Below are positions 18,462-27,489 of a stretch of DNA of 64,000 bases, one piece after another. This DNA comes from Curtobacterium flaccumfaciens pv. betae. GTDB lineage: Bacteria > Actinomycetota > Actinomycetes > Actinomycetales > Microbacteriaceae. The stretch spans positions 124,001 through 188,000 of the forward strand of contig NZ_JAPJDC010000001.1 in assembly GCF_026241855.1 (NCBI RefSeq), given 5' to 3'. The position numbers were made by a program, and so were the translations under genes. The notes under the pieces were generated by a model that was not told where the DNA came from, did not search any database, and worked only from the letters and a program-made list of their open reading frames with translations. How positions within the stretch are numbered: position 1 is the stretch's first letter; every line of letters starts with the position of its first letter.

Positions 18462-19453
18462 CGTCGGCGTCCCGCGACGAGTGCAGCGGCACCGGCCGCG
18501 CTGAGCACCGCCCCGATGATGCCGTTGCCGACCCGGCGGTGCTCCACCCACCAGGTCTGCGGTGACCAGGCATGCGCTGACTCGTCGAAGACCCCGTGCG
18601 CACCGTGGTCGCCCGGAACCGGCTCGTACAGGTTGTCCCGCATCTCGAGGCCGTCCTTGTCCGGTGCCTGCTGCCCGTCGACCAGGGTCTTGGCGGCGTA
18701 CCAGTCGGCGAAGCGTCCGCTGATCCGGTTGCCGAGGATCGTGTAGACCGTCGACTCGCCCACCCAGGTGCGGCTGCGCGGTCGTTCGGCCACGGCGGCG
18801 ATGGCGCGGGCCCCGACCTCGGGCTGGTAGATCGGGGCGACCGGCTGCGGGTGGTGCGGCAGCTTCGACTTCACCCACTGGAACTGGATCGTGTTGAGGG
18901 CCGGCATGTCCACGCGGGACACCTTGACCTTGCTGCCCTGTTCGCGCAGCTCGGAGACGACGGACTCGGTGAACCCGACGATCGCGTGCTTCGCGCCGCA
19001 GTACGCGGCCTGCAGCGGGATCCCGCGGAACCCGAGCGCCGAACCGACCTGGATCACGTGCCCACGACCGCGGGGGACCATCCGCGACAGCGCCGACCGG
19101 GTGCCGTTCACGAAGCCGAGGTAGGTCACGTGCAGCGCCCGCTCGAAGTCCTCCGGGGCGGTGTCGAGGAACTTCCCGAACACCCCGACCATCACGCCGT
19201 TCACCCACAGGTCGATCGGGCCGAGCTCCCGCTCGACCCGGTCGGCCGCGGCCTCGACGGCGTCGCGGTCGGAGACGTCGGCGACCAGGGCCAGCCCGCG
19301 TCGTCCGGCTGCCTCGACCTCGGCGACGGCGGCGTCGACGCCCTCCTGCCCGCGGGCCAGGACGGCCACGTCCCACCCCCGTGCGGCGAGCTCCCGGACG
19401 GTCGCCCGTCCCAGTCCTGCGGATCCACCGGTCACCACTGCCACTCGAGTCAT
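18458..19453 (-). CDS. SDR-family oxidoreductase with C-terminal membrane-associated tail
   Basis: A 331-residue short-chain dehydrogenase. The cofactor motif TGGSAGLGRA is at ~8-17, NGVMVG replaces the usual NNAG at ~88, and the catalytic Ser and YxxxK appear as VGSALGFRG and YCGAKHA (~140-160). An ~80-residue C-terminal extension ends in a hydrophobic helix (GAVLSAAGAAALVAG), giving it the look of a membrane-attached SDR. The start at 19453 follows GGGAG. It is coupled to the 114-residue protein downstream. Substrate unknown. Confidence 0.85.
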   Translation of the reverse strand: MTRVAVVTGGSAGLGRATVRELAARGWDVAVLARGQEGVDAAVAEVEAAGRRGLALVADVSDRDAVEAAADRVERELGPIDLWVNGVMVGVFGKFLDTAPEDFERALHVTYLGFVNGTRSALSRMVPRGRGHVIQVGSALGFRGIPLQAAYCGAKHAIVGFTESVVSELREQGSKVKVSRVDMPALNTIQFQWVKSKLPHHPQPVAPIYQPEVGARAIAAVAERPRSRTWVGESTVYTILGNRISGRFADWYAAKTLVDGQQAPDKDGLEMRDNLYEPVPGDHGAHGVFDESAHAWSPQTWWVEHRRVGNGIIGAVLSAAGAAALVAGRRR

Positions 19454-19523
19454 GGCTCCCTTGTACCTGCGGCCGGCCGTGCACCACTCAGCCGCTGTCC
19501 CCCGAAGCGGCAGCAGCCGTGCC

Positions 19524-20285
19524 TCAGCGCCCCCGACCGAACCGCGTCGTGACCCCCGGCGAGTAGAGCACCGAGTCCGGCTCGAGCTCGGTCAGCCCGA
19601 AGGGCAGCCCGGCCGCCCCGACCAGGTCGTCCCGCAGCGACACCACCGATGCCCGGTGCAACGGCCACGACTCGTGCTCGTTCGGCCAGAACCGCGTCCG
19701 TCCGGCCCGGTGCACGTGCATGCCCCACCGCGCCGTCAGGAACGTCTCGAGGGGCCCCGGCTCGTCGAGCACCTCGCCCACACGGACGTCGAGCATCGAC
19801 CGCAGGTGGGTGCCGTGCCGCCGCATCGCGTACCCCACGCGGCCGTCACCGCTGCGCGACTCCGCGACCGCCCACCGGTACGGCAGTCCGGTCGCGACGC
19901 GTGCGCCGATGGTCGGCAGGAGCTTGCCGGCGTCGAGCGACAGGAACACCACCCCGCGCTGCCCCTGTTCGTCGACCGTGTAGACGCGGACGTTCAGCTC
20001 GACGAAGTCGCCGATGCTCCCGGTCGAGAACGGCGGGAACCGGGTGTCCTCGAACCGGAACGCGATGAGGCCCACCCAGGTGGTCACCCCGTCGTCGGTG
20101 CCGTCGAGCGCCATCGTGTCGGGCCGCGTGCCGGCCGGCAGCAGCGGGGCCACCGCCGACACGTCGACGCGCCAGTGCACGAAGACGACGTCGAGCCAGT
20201 CCTGCGAGATCCAGGGGCGGCCCGGCAGGCCGGGGGCGACGGCCTGGAGGCCCGGGGCGCTCTGGGTGGGTCGGGTGTCGGTCAC
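19524..20285 (-). CDS. DUF2071 (YqjF-like) family protein
   Basis: 253 residues of the YqjF/DUF2071 family: [21 protein letters not shown] near the N-terminus, [12 protein letters not shown], and GVVFLSLDA. The fold is related to acetoacetate decarboxylase, but the biological role is unknown. GTG 20285 overlaps the nitroreductase stop (GTGA), so the two genes are translationally coupled. Confidence 0.82.
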   Translation of the reverse strand: MTDTRPTQSAPGLQAVAPGLPGRPWISQDWLDVVFVHWRVDVSAVAPLLPAGTRPDTMALDGTDDGVTTWVGLIAFRFEDTRFPPFSTGSIGDFVELNVRVYTVDEQGQRGVVFLSLDAGKLLPTIGARVATGLPYRWAVAESRSGDGRVGYAMRRHGTHLRSMLDVRVGEVLDEPGPLETFLTARWGMHVHRAGRTRFWPNEHESWPLHRASVVSLRDDLVGAAGLPFGLTELEPDSVLYSPGVTTRFGRGR

Positions 20286-21115
20286 GATGTGGTCGCCTCC
20301 GGTTCGATGTGGGCTGCGACGGGTGCGTCGTCCCACCCCTGCTGCGGGGTTTCGCAGGTGCCGCGGAACACGTACTGCGAGGGACGCTTCCGCTCGCTCG
20401 ACGTCCAGTCGATGGCCGGCCGTCGTCGTTCCGGGGGCAGGTACCCGATCCGGTAGACGGCCATCAGCTCGAGCGACTCGGGCACGCGGAGCAGTCCCTC
20501 GATCTCCTCCCACGCGCCGGGGGTCTCCATCGGGAAGGACACGAACTGGATCCCCAGACCGAGCTCGGTCGTCGCGAGCCAGATGTTCTCCATCGCCGCG
20601 CCCATGCTGAACACGGAGTAGAAGCCGGAGAGCTCCTCCTTCCGGTACTCGTGGCGGTCGAGCATCACGCCGAGCAGCAGCGGTGACCCGGCGACGAGCT
20701 TCCGGTTCTCCTCACCCAGGGTCTGCGGCACCCGGAGCGTGTTCATGAGCAGCTGCCCGCGCTTCGTGAACACCTGCTTCGTGAACGGCCGCAGCGGCCC
20801 GGGGAGCTTGTCGAACAGCATGCCGTCGCGTCGCTGGTCCATCTCGGCCTTGGAGAACCGGAAGTACGGCTTGTACCGCTCGAAGAACGTGCCCTCGGCC
20901 ATGGTGCGGGTCATCGAGCTGCCGCTGATCTCGGCGACGCGGTCGATCGTCTGGCGTTCCTCGATCAGCACGAAGCGCCACGGCTGGCTGTTGAGCTGCG
21001 ACGGCGCCCGGCCGGCGAGCTCCATGAGCAGCCGCTGGTGCTCGTCCGACACCGGATCGGGCAGGAACGGCCCGTTCGTCGTGCGTCGTCGTCGGATGGC
21101 CTCGAACAGCTCCAC
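20282..21115 (-). CDS. Nitroreductase-family FMN protein
   Basis: A 277-residue nitroreductase-fold protein. The N-terminal [17 protein letters not shown] and [16 protein letters not shown] are the FMN phosphate- and ring-binding elements, and [19 protein letters not shown] is the conserved mid-segment. The family uses NAD(P)H to reduce nitroaromatics, quinones or flavins. It has a ~60-residue insertion and tail compared with minimal nitroreductases. It is followed by DUF2071 with a 4-bp overlap and preceded by a small membrane protein gene 3 bp upstream, forming a three-gene operon. Confidence 0.85.
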   Translation of the reverse strand: MELFEAIRRRRTTNGPFLPDPVSDEHQRLLMELAGRAPSQLNSQPWRFVLIEERQTIDRVAEISGSSMTRTMAEGTFFERYKPYFRFSKAEMDQRRDGMLFDKLPGPLRPFTKQVFTKRGQLLMNTLRVPQTLGEENRKLVAGSPLLLGVMLDRHEYRKEELSGFYSVFSMGAAMENIWLATTELGLGIQFVSFPMETPGAWEEIEGLLRVPESLELMAVYRIGYLPPERRRPAIDWTSSERKRPSQYVFRGTCETPQQGWDDAPVAAHIEPEATTS

Positions 21116-21118
21116 TGC

Positions 21119-21514
21119 TCACCTCTCTGATCGCCTGCGTGCGAGCACGGCCCCCAGGTAGGACGGTGCGGCGGCGACCGCGACCCTCCAGTGTGCTCCG
21201 GAGCAGTGTGCTCCGGAGCGCGGGTTCGTGCGTGGAGCGACCGCCAGGGGCACGAGTGCCGGCAGCAGGAACAGTGCGGTCCGGTCGCGCGTCCACGCGG
21301 GGGTCGTCGCGGCGACGCCGGTCAGGGTCGCGGTCACGACGAACAGGCCGTGGTGCACGACGCGGAGCTTCTTCGTGCGGATCAGCCGCACGGCGACCGC
21401 GGTGCCCCACAGGCAGTTCGCGACGTAGGCGACGCTCGCAGCGGTGACCAGCTGCCGGGCCGGGCGCGATCCCGTGGGTGCCGAGCCGCGCCTCCAGACC
21501 GTCTTCCGTCCCAT
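21119..21514 (-). CDS. Small membrane hypothetical protein (131 aa)
   Basis: 131 residues with three predicted TM helices (LVTAASVAYVANCLWG, HHGLFVVTATLTGVAA, TALFLLPALVPLAVA) and basic ends. ATG 21514 has TAACGT 7 nt upstream, indicating a leaderless promoter for the operon that continues into the nitroreductase gene 3 bp downstream. No family recognised. Confidence 0.65.
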   Translation of the reverse strand: MGRKTVWRRGSAPTGSRPARQLVTAASVAYVANCLWGTAVAVRLIRTKKLRVVHHGLFVVTATLTGVAATTPAWTRDRTALFLLPALVPLAVAPRTNPRSGAHCSGAHWRVAVAAAPSYLGAVLARRRSER

Positions 21515-21524
21515 GCGTGGGACG

Positions 21525-21962
21525 TTACGCGGTCTCTCGACTGACGAGCTTGGAGAGCACGATCGCGGAGCGGGTGTGGTCGACCTGGGGTGCGAGGCGG
21601 ACCTTGTCGAGCGCCTCCTCGAGCGCGGACAGGTCCTTCGAGCGCATGTGCACGACGGCGTCGGCGCTGCCGGTGACCGTGCCGGCGTCGATGACCTCGG
21701 GGACGGTGTCGAGCAGGGCACGCAGCTCGTCGGGCGAGACGGTGCCGCGGCAGTAGAGCTCGACCCAGGCCTCGGTGCCGCGATCCTCGACGGCGGGGTC
21801 GACCTTGATCGTGAAGCCCTGGATGACGCCGTCACCGACCAGCCGGTCGACGCGGCGCTTGACGGCCGAGGCCGAGAGTCCGACCACCGACCCGATGTCG
21901 CCGTAGCCGGCGCGGGCGTTGTCCCGGAGCTGATCCAGGATGCGGTGGTCGAGCGTATCCAT
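21525..21962 (-). CDS. Lrp/AsnC-family transcriptional regulator
   Basis: A 145-residue Lrp-type regulator. The N-terminal HTH (LDHRILDQLRDNARAGYGDI, then LSASAVKRRVDRL) is followed by a RAM/AsnC ligand-binding domain (GTVTGSADAVVHMRS). It is divergent from the dimethylargininase-rocD pair, with 304 bp between starts. Lrp family members commonly sit beside and control the amino-acid genes they sense, so arginine or ornithine control of that operon is the natural inference. TACGAT ends 8 nt before the ATG. Confidence 0.9.
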   Translation of the reverse strand: MDTLDHRILDQLRDNARAGYGDIGSVVGLSASAVKRRVDRLVGDGVIQGFTIKVDPAVEDRGTEAWVELYCRGTVSPDELRALLDTVPEVIDAGTVTGSADAVVHMRSKDLSALEEALDKVRLAPQVDHTRSAIVLSKLVSRETA

Positions 21963-22266
21963 TTGTCCCCATCGTACGCGGACTTGTTGCGAGGCTGGTG
22001 GGTCTCGCGCACGAAACGTGCGTCACCCGAACGGGTGTCACGGTCCCGCAGGCGGGGGACTGCACTCGTCGGACGGTTCATGCCAGGCTTCTGAGTGGCG
22101 TCGATGCTTGAGTGTCACTGTTCCGCTGCGGTGAGTCTGTGGAAGGATCGACTCGGCGTCGACCTGGTCCGCTGCGGTGAGTGAGCCTGCATCTCACCGG
22201 AGCTCTTCTCCTCGTTCCGTTTCGGTTCCTGGCAGGCTCGGGCCCCGGTCCCTTCCAGGAGGACTG
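21963..22266. promoter_or_regulatory. Divergent control region with 15-bp direct repeat
   Basis: This 304-bp gap between lrp and the arginine-catabolic operon holds no gene. It contains an exact 15-bp direct repeat, TCCGCTGCGGTGAGT, at 22122-22136 and 22168-22182 (46-bp offset). GGTGTCACGG- and TCTCACCGG-type segments also occur. A strong RBS (GGAGGA) precedes the ATG at 22267. The repeats are good candidates for Lrp or other activator sites. Confidence 0.55.
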
Positions 22267-23175
22267 ATGTCGAACACCGCACCCGCCCCCGAGTCCGTCG
22301 CCACCCCGGCCCGTGTCGCCACCAAGCGCACGATCCTGATGTGCAAGCCGGACTTCTACACCGTGAGCTACCGGATCAACCCGTGGATGCACCCGGAGGA
22401 GCCGACCGACACGTCGAAGGCCGTCGAGCAGTGGGAGTCGCTCGTCGCCGTCTACGAGCAGCTCGGCTTCGACATCTCGTACATCGACCCGATCGACGGC
22501 CTGCCGGACATGGTCTACGCGGCCAACGGCGGGTTCGTCCTCGACGGCATCGCGTACGGCGCGAAGTTCCAGTACCCCGAGCGCCAGCCCGAGGGCCCCG
22601 CGTACATGGACTGGTTCCGTCAGGCCGGTCTGACCGTCGCCGAGCCGGAGCAGACCAACGAGGGCGAGGGTGACTTCCTGCTCATCGGGGACACCATCTT
22701 CGCCGGCACCGGCTTCCGGTCGGACAGCACTTCGCACGACGAGCTCGCGAAGATCTACGGCCGCGAGGTCGTCACCCTCAAGCTCATCAACCTGAGCTTC
22801 TACCACCTCGACACCGCGATCGCCGTGCTCGACCCCGAGCCCTCCGTCGACGGGACGAGCAACATCGCGTACCTGGAGAGCGCCTTCGACGAGCCGTCGC
22901 TGGCGATCCTGCGCGAGCGCTTCCCCGACGCGATCATCGCCACCGAAGAAGACGCCGCGATCCTCGGTCTGAACTCGTACTCCGACGGGTACAACGTCGT
23001 GATCGCCGCCCGGGCTGTCCGGTTCGCCGAGCAGCTGCGCGAGAAGGGCTACAACCCGATCGGCGTCGACCTGTCCGAGCTGCTGCTCGGTGGTGGCGGC
23101 GTGAAGTGCTGCACCCTCGACCTGCACCCGGTCGGCACCGGCACCTCGGTCGCGCGTTCGCTCGGGGTCAGCTGA
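22267..23175 (+). CDS. Dimethylargininase-family guanidino hydrolase (possibly arginine dihydrolase)
   Basis: 302 residues of the amidinotransferase/DDAH superfamily. LMCKPDFYTVSYRINPWMHP is at the N-terminus and FLLIGDTIFAGTGFR at ~135; catalytic His is in SFYHLDTAIAVL (~180), and nucleophile Cys is in GGGVKCCTLDL near the end. The first active-site segment reads PDMVYAANGG, with Asn where arginine deiminases and DDAH usually carry an acidic residue. Direct coupling (TGATG overlap) to ornithine aminotransferase suggests the product may be ornithine, as in ArgZ/AgrE dihydrolases. DDAH remains the conventional annotation (ddaH). ATG 22267 follows GGAGGA. Confidence 0.8.
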   Translation: MSNTAPAPESVATPARVATKRTILMCKPDFYTVSYRINPWMHPEEPTDTSKAVEQWESLVAVYEQLGFDISYIDPIDGLPDMVYAANGGFVLDGIAYGAKFQYPERQPEGPAYMDWFRQAGLTVAEPEQTNEGEGDFLLIGDTIFAGTGFRSDSTSHDELAKIYGREVVTLKLINLSFYHLDTAIAVLDPEPSVDGTSNIAYLESAFDEPSLAILRERFPDAIIATEEDAAILGLNSYSDGYNVVIAARAVRFAEQLREKGYNPIGVDLSELLLGGGGVKCCTLDLHPVGTGTSVARSLGVS

Positions 23176-24404
23176 TGTCGGCGGCAGCGTCGCTCGGGGT
23201 CAACACCGCGGCGGCGCTCGCCGTCGAGGACCGCGCCCTCGCGCACAACTACAGCCCGCTGCCCGTCGTCATCGCGTCGGGTGCCGGAGCGACCGTCACC
23301 GACGTCGACGGCAAGCAGTACCTGGACGGCCTCGCCGCGTACTCGGCGGTGAACTTCGGCCACGGCAACCCGCGGCTGCTCGACGCCGCACGGGCGCAGC
23401 TCGACCGCGTGACGCTCACGAGCCGCGCGTTCGTGAACGACCAGCTCGGGCCGTTCGCCGCAGCACTGGCGGCGTTGACGGAGACCGAGATGGTCCTGCC
23501 GATGAACACCGGTGCCGAGGCCGTCGAGTCCGCGATCAAGGTGTCCCGCGCCTGGGGCTACCGCGTCAAGGGCGTGCCGGCCGAGCGGGCGACGATCATC
23601 GTCGCGTCCGGGAACTTCCACGGCCGCACCACCACGATCATCTCGTTCTCGGACGACCCCTCGGCCCACGATGACTTCGGGCCGTTCACGCCGGGGTTCC
23701 GCACGGTGCCGTACGGCGACGCTGCGGCCCTGCGCGAGGCGATGGACGAGACCGTCGTCGCCGTGCTGCTCGAGCCGATCCAGGGCGAGGGCGGCGTGGT
23801 CATCCCGCCGGAGTCCTACCTTCCTGACGTCCGCGCGGTCTGCGACGAGTTCGGTGCGCTGTTCATCGCCGACGAGATCCAGTCCGGCCTCGGTCGCACC
23901 GGACACACGCTCGCGGTGCAGCGCGTCGGGGTCCGCCCCGACCTCATCACGCTCGGCAAGGCACTGGGTGGCGGCATCGTGCCGGTGTCGGCGGTCGTCG
24001 GTTCGGCTGCGGTCCTCGGCGTCCTGCGCCCCGGCGAGCACGGGTCCACCTTCGGCGGCAACCCGCTCGCCGCGGCCGTCGGCGCCGAGGTCGTGGCGAT
24101 GCTCGGAGAGGGCACGTTCCAGCAGCGGGCCCTCGACGGCGAACCGCTGTTGCGCGGCCTGCTCGACGACCTGCTCGGCAAGGGTGTCGTCTCGCACCGC
24201 GTGGCCGGACTCTGGGCGGGGATCGACATCGACCCCGCGCTCGGCACCGGCAAGGAGATCTCGAAGGACCTCGCCGACCGCGGGCTCCTGGTGAAGGACA
24301 CCCAGGGGTCGACGATCCGCTTCGCGCCGCCCCTGGTCGTCACCGACGACGAGGTGCGCTTCGCGATCGGAACCCTGGCCGACGTCCTGACGGCGCGCGC
24401 CTGA
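23175..24404 (+). CDS. rocD: Ornithine aminotransferase
   Basis: A 409-residue class III PLP aminotransferase converting ornithine and 2-oxoglutarate to glutamate-5-semialdehyde. Motifs are MNTGAEAVESAIKVSR (~115), FHGRTT (~153), FIADEIQSGLGRTG (~233) and the PLP lysine in LGKALGGG (~262). The start at 23175 shares a base with the preceding stop. Glutamate semialdehyde can then be oxidised by the P5C dehydrogenase half of PutA encoded 6 kb upstream. Together these genes outline arginine/ornithine/proline catabolism to glutamate. Confidence 0.93.
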   Translation: MSAAASLGVNTAAALAVEDRALAHNYSPLPVVIASGAGATVTDVDGKQYLDGLAAYSAVNFGHGNPRLLDAARAQLDRVTLTSRAFVNDQLGPFAAALAALTETEMVLPMNTGAEAVESAIKVSRAWGYRVKGVPAERATIIVASGNFHGRTTTIISFSDDPSAHDDFGPFTPGFRTVPYGDAAALREAMDETVVAVLLEPIQGEGGVVIPPESYLPDVRAVCDEFGALFIADEIQSGLGRTGHTLAVQRVGVRPDLITLGKALGGGIVPVSAVVGSAAVLGVLRPGEHGSTFGGNPLAAAVGAEVVAMLGEGTFQQRALDGEPLLRGLLDDLLGKGVVSHRVAGLWAGIDIDPALGTGKEISKDLADRGLLVKDTQGSTIRFAPPLVVTDDEVRFAIGTLADVLTARA

Positions 24405-24412
24405 CCTGATCC

Positions 24413-24482
24413 GCAAGACACCGGTGTTCGCGCGTTGAACCCCCGCATCCCGCGGTGCGGAGCGCGAACACCGGTGTCTTGC
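24413..24482. terminator. Family B inverted repeat, 20-bp perfect arms, bidirectional terminator candidate
   Basis: Arms 24413-24432 and 24463-24482 are perfect inverted copies (GCAAGACACCGGTGTTCGCG), with a 30-nt loop. It lies between convergent rocD and an epimerase gene. The element shares its core with 6892-6951, 17.5 kb away. Confidence 0.75.
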
Positions 24483-24509
24483 GTGCGCCGACGCGCCAAC
24501 CAGTGCGGC

Positions 24510-25502
24510 TCACACGGCCCAGCGCGCCGCCAGCTCGTCCATCAGGGCATCGAGCCGCTCGTCGACGACCTGCTCCTCGGGGTGTGCCTCGTACCAGGCG
24601 ATGACCTCGCGCACACCCTGCCGGTAGGTGGTGCGCGGCCGGTACCACGGCACGAGCGACCGGACCTTGCTGTTGTCGAACACCGAGCTGTTCGCCTTGT
24701 CGCCGAGCAGCGCCGCGCCCCACTCAGCGTCCGCGGCGGCGATGGCATCCGCCGGCACGTGCACGATCCGCAGGTCCTCGACTCCGGCCGCCGCCGCGAT
24801 CTCCTGCGCGATGGCGTTCCACGTCGGCGCCTCGTCGCTCGTGATCGTGAAGGGCTCACCGATCGCCTCGGCCCGGTCGAGCAGCCCCGTGAACCCGACC
24901 GCGAAGTCGCGGCTGTGCGTCAGGGTCCACAGCGAGGTGCCGTCGCCGGTGATGATGACCGGCTTGCCGGCGCGCATCCGAGCGACCGCGGTCCAGCCGC
25001 CGGTCAGCGGCAGCTTCGTCTCGTCGTAGGTGTGCGACGGCCGCACGATCGTCACCGGGAAGTCCTGCTCCCGGTACGCCTGCATCAGCAGCTCCTCGCA
25101 CGCGATCTTGTCGCGCGAGTACTGCCAGTACGGGTTCTTCAGCGGCGTCGACTCCGTGATCGGCAGGTGCGTCGCCGGCGTCTGGTACGCCGAGGCCGAG
25201 CTGATGAACACGTACTGCCGCGTCCGCCCGGCGAAGAAGTCGACGTCGGCCTGCACCTGGTCCGGCGTGAAGGCGATCCAGTTCACGACCACGTCGAAGC
25301 GCTGGTCGCCGAGTGCGTCCGCCAGTGCGCTGCGGTCCGACACGTCGGCCTGGAGGCGCGTCACACCCTCCGGGATCGGCCTGCCCCCGGTGGTCCCCCG
25401 GTTGAGCACGGTGACGTCGAACCCCTGCTCGACGGCTTCCCGGACGCAGGCGGCGCTGATGACGCCGCTCCCGCCGATGAACAACACGCTCGCTCCGGTC
25501 AT
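24510..25502 (-). CDS. NAD-dependent epimerase/dehydratase family protein
   Basis: A 330-residue extended SDR with the Rossmann motif FIGGSGVISAACVREA, VNWIAFTPDQ, and the catalytic pair around SSASAYQTP and YWQYSRDKIACE (YxxxK ~150). The C-terminal SMR-like part includes TITSDEAPTWNAIAQ. Family members include UDP-glucose epimerases and plastid-type RNA-binding SDRs; the substrate is unknown. ATG 25502 was chosen from homology to the Rossmann start. The upstream Abi-like gene ends 58 bp before it and may be co-transcribed. Confidence 0.8.
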   Translation of the reverse strand: MTGASVLFIGGSGVISAACVREAVEQGFDVTVLNRGTTGGRPIPEGVTRLQADVSDRSALADALGDQRFDVVVNWIAFTPDQVQADVDFFAGRTRQYVFISSASAYQTPATHLPITESTPLKNPYWQYSRDKIACEELLMQAYREQDFPVTIVRPSHTYDETKLPLTGGWTAVARMRAGKPVIITGDGTSLWTLTHSRDFAVGFTGLLDRAEAIGEPFTITSDEAPTWNAIAQEIAAAAGVEDLRIVHVPADAIAAADAEWGAALLGDKANSSVFDNSKVRSLVPWYRPRTTYRQGVREVIAWYEAHPEEQVVDERLDALMDELAARWAV

Positions 25503-25560
25503 GGATGCTCCCTCGCTTCCGGCGGCACCGCTCCGTGCCGCAACCCTTTCGATCCTGCAC

Positions 25561-26205
25561 CTACCCGTCGGGGCGGGCACGGAGCACGGCTTCGATCGAC
25601 GTGGTGCCCTCAGCCCAGGATGCCGCGTGTGGACTGATCCAGCTGAGCAGTTCGAGTGCGAAGTCGTGGTCCCGCTGCAGGTTCCGCGCGTGGATGGGTT
25701 CGTGGTGCGCGGCGCGGTTCCGCACGAAGTGCAGCTGCTGGAGCCGTCGCGCCACCTCGCTCCGTCGGATCCGCAGGTTGTCCGGCCCGTGCGGAAAGGC
25801 TCGATGCAGGCCAGGAACCCAGAGCGACGTGTGGTAACGCGATTCCACGAGGTACCGCCAGAACCCGAAGCTGAGTTCCGCGATGACCCGTCCGTGCACT
25901 TCGGGACGACGACCTTCTCGACTCGCCCGTGCCCGTGCCTTGGCGAGGTCGGCACGCCCGCGGCTGTCGAGTGGTGCCATGTCGAACCAGGGTGGCCCGG
26001 CGCGGCTCGATGCCCACGCGCAGAGTTCACGGTCGAGCGCATTGCGAGCGAACACCTCGACGACGCCGGTGAGCTCCATGACCGCCGCCGCGGCTCGCAT
26101 GTTCCACTCGTAGAGCCGCAGTGCTTCAGTCGACGACCCGGTCCGCCCTGCGTACGAACGGAGCCGTTCGGCTGTGATGAGCCGCTCGAGCTCGTCTTCC
26201 TGCAT
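25561..26205 (-). CDS. Abi-like protein with HEPN-type RNase motif
   Basis: 214 residues resembling the actinobacterial Abi family (Abi_2/AbiD/F-like). The order is typical: ERLRSYAGRTG, ALRLYEWNMRAAAAVMELTGVVEVFARNALD, VIAELSFGFWRYLV and the C-terminal VRNRAAHHEPIHARN. The Rx4H arrangement (RNRAAH) is the catalytic signature of HEPN ribonucleases, used in phage defence and toxin systems. No antitoxin or partner is adjacent. ATG 26205 is preferred over GTG 26232 because a purine-rich AGGCGAGGCGGG precedes it. Spot GC counts are slightly lower than the neighbours. Confidence 0.7.
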   Translation of the reverse strand: MQEDELERLITAERLRSYAGRTGSSTEALRLYEWNMRAAAAVMELTGVVEVFARNALDRELCAWASSRAGPPWFDMAPLDSRGRADLAKARARASREGRRPEVHGRVIAELSFGFWRYLVESRYHTSLWVPGLHRAFPHGPDNLRIRRSEVARRLQQLHFVRNRAAHHEPIHARNLQRDHDFALELLSWISPHAASWAEGTTSIEAVLRARPDG

Positions 26206-26410
26206 CCCGCCTCGCCTGCTACCGTTGTTCACGAAGACCCCGGAACGATCCCTGGCTCAGGCCACATCGCCGGGGTTTCGTCTTTTCCGATCGTCTCTGA
26301 AACATCAGCGTACAGGTGTGCACTCGCAGGCCGAGTGCTCCTGGGGGCGACGCGACTACCGTCACGGTTCGGGTCGCACCGACGCGCCCCACGACAGGAG
26401 TGACACGCAC

Positions 26411-27421
26411 ATGGAGTACCGCTACCTCGGCAACTCGGGCCTCAAGGTCTCCGAGATCACCTACGGCAACTGGCTCACCCACGCATCCCAGGTCGAGAAC
26501 GACGCGGCGATCGCCTGCGTCAAGGCCGCCCTCGAGGTCGGCATCTCGACGTTCGACACCGCCGACGTCTACGCCAACACCGGCGCGGAGACGGTCCTCG
26601 GCGAAGCGCTCAAGGGGGAGCGGCGCCAGTCCCTCGAGATCGCCACGAAGGTGTTCGGGCCGACCGGTCCGAAGGGCCACAACGACACCGGGCTGTCCCG
26701 CAAGCACATCCTCGAGTCGATCGACGGCTCGCTGCAGCGGTTGCAGACGGACTACGTCGACCTGTACCAGGCACACCGCTACGACCACGAGACCCCGCTC
26801 GAAGAGACGATGCAGGCCTTCGCGGACATCGTGCGCCAGGGCAAGGTCCTGTACGTCGGCGTCAGCGAGTGGACCGCGGACCAGCTGCGTGCGGGTGCTG
26901 CGCTCGCGAAGGACCTCGGCTTCCAGCTCATCTCGAACCAGCCGCAGTACTCGGCGCTGTGGCAGGTCATCGAGGACGAGGTCGTCCCCACCTCGAAGGA
27001 ACTTGGCATCTCGCAGATCGTCTGGTCCCCGATCGCCCAGGGGGTGCTCACCGGCAAGTACAAGCCGGGTCAGCCGCTGCCCGAGGGCTCCCGCGCGACC
27101 GACGACAAGGGCGGCGCGGACATGATCAAGCGGTTCATGCGCGACGAGGTGCTGTCCTCGGTGCAGGAGCTGCAGCCGGTTGCCGACGAGCTCAACCTGT
27201 CGATGGCGCAGCTCGCCGTCGCTTGGGTCCTGCAGAACGACAACGTCGCGAGCGCGATCATCGGGGCCTCGCGTCCGGAGCAGGTGCACGACAACGCGGG
27301 CGCTGCCGGCGTCACGATCCCCGCGGAGCTCATGTCGCGGATCGACGATGCCCTGGGCGCCGTGGTCGAGCGCGACCCCGCGAAGACGAACGACAGCAGC
27401 CCGAAGACGCGCGAGGCCTAG
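26411..27421 (+). CDS. Aldo/keto reductase
   Basis: A 336-residue AKR of the Kv-beta/YajO type. The catalytic tetrad appears in STFDTADVYANTGAE (Asp, Tyr), KVFGPTGP (Lys, ~83) and QAHRYDHETPLEE (His, ~118). The NADPH-binding C-terminal part is IIGASRPEQVHDN. ATG 26411 follows AGGAG. Carbonyl detoxification is the usual role. A GGAGGCG/CGCCTCC hairpin at 27440-27458 lies just after the stop. Confidence 0.9.
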   Translation: MEYRYLGNSGLKVSEITYGNWLTHASQVENDAAIACVKAALEVGISTFDTADVYANTGAETVLGEALKGERRQSLEIATKVFGPTGPKGHNDTGLSRKHILESIDGSLQRLQTDYVDLYQAHRYDHETPLEETMQAFADIVRQGKVLYVGVSEWTADQLRAGAALAKDLGFQLISNQPQYSALWQVIEDEVVPTSKELGISQIVWSPIAQGVLTGKYKPGQPLPEGSRATDDKGGADMIKRFMRDEVLSSVQELQPVADELNLSMAQLAVAWVLQNDNVASAIIGASRPEQVHDNAGAAGVTIPAELMSRIDDALGAVVERDPAKTNDSSPKTREA

Positions 27422-27489
27422 CCGCCGAAGCCGACGTGCGGAGGCGACCCGCGCCTCCAGGCCGTCGGCGACCCGGCGCGAACGCGAGC

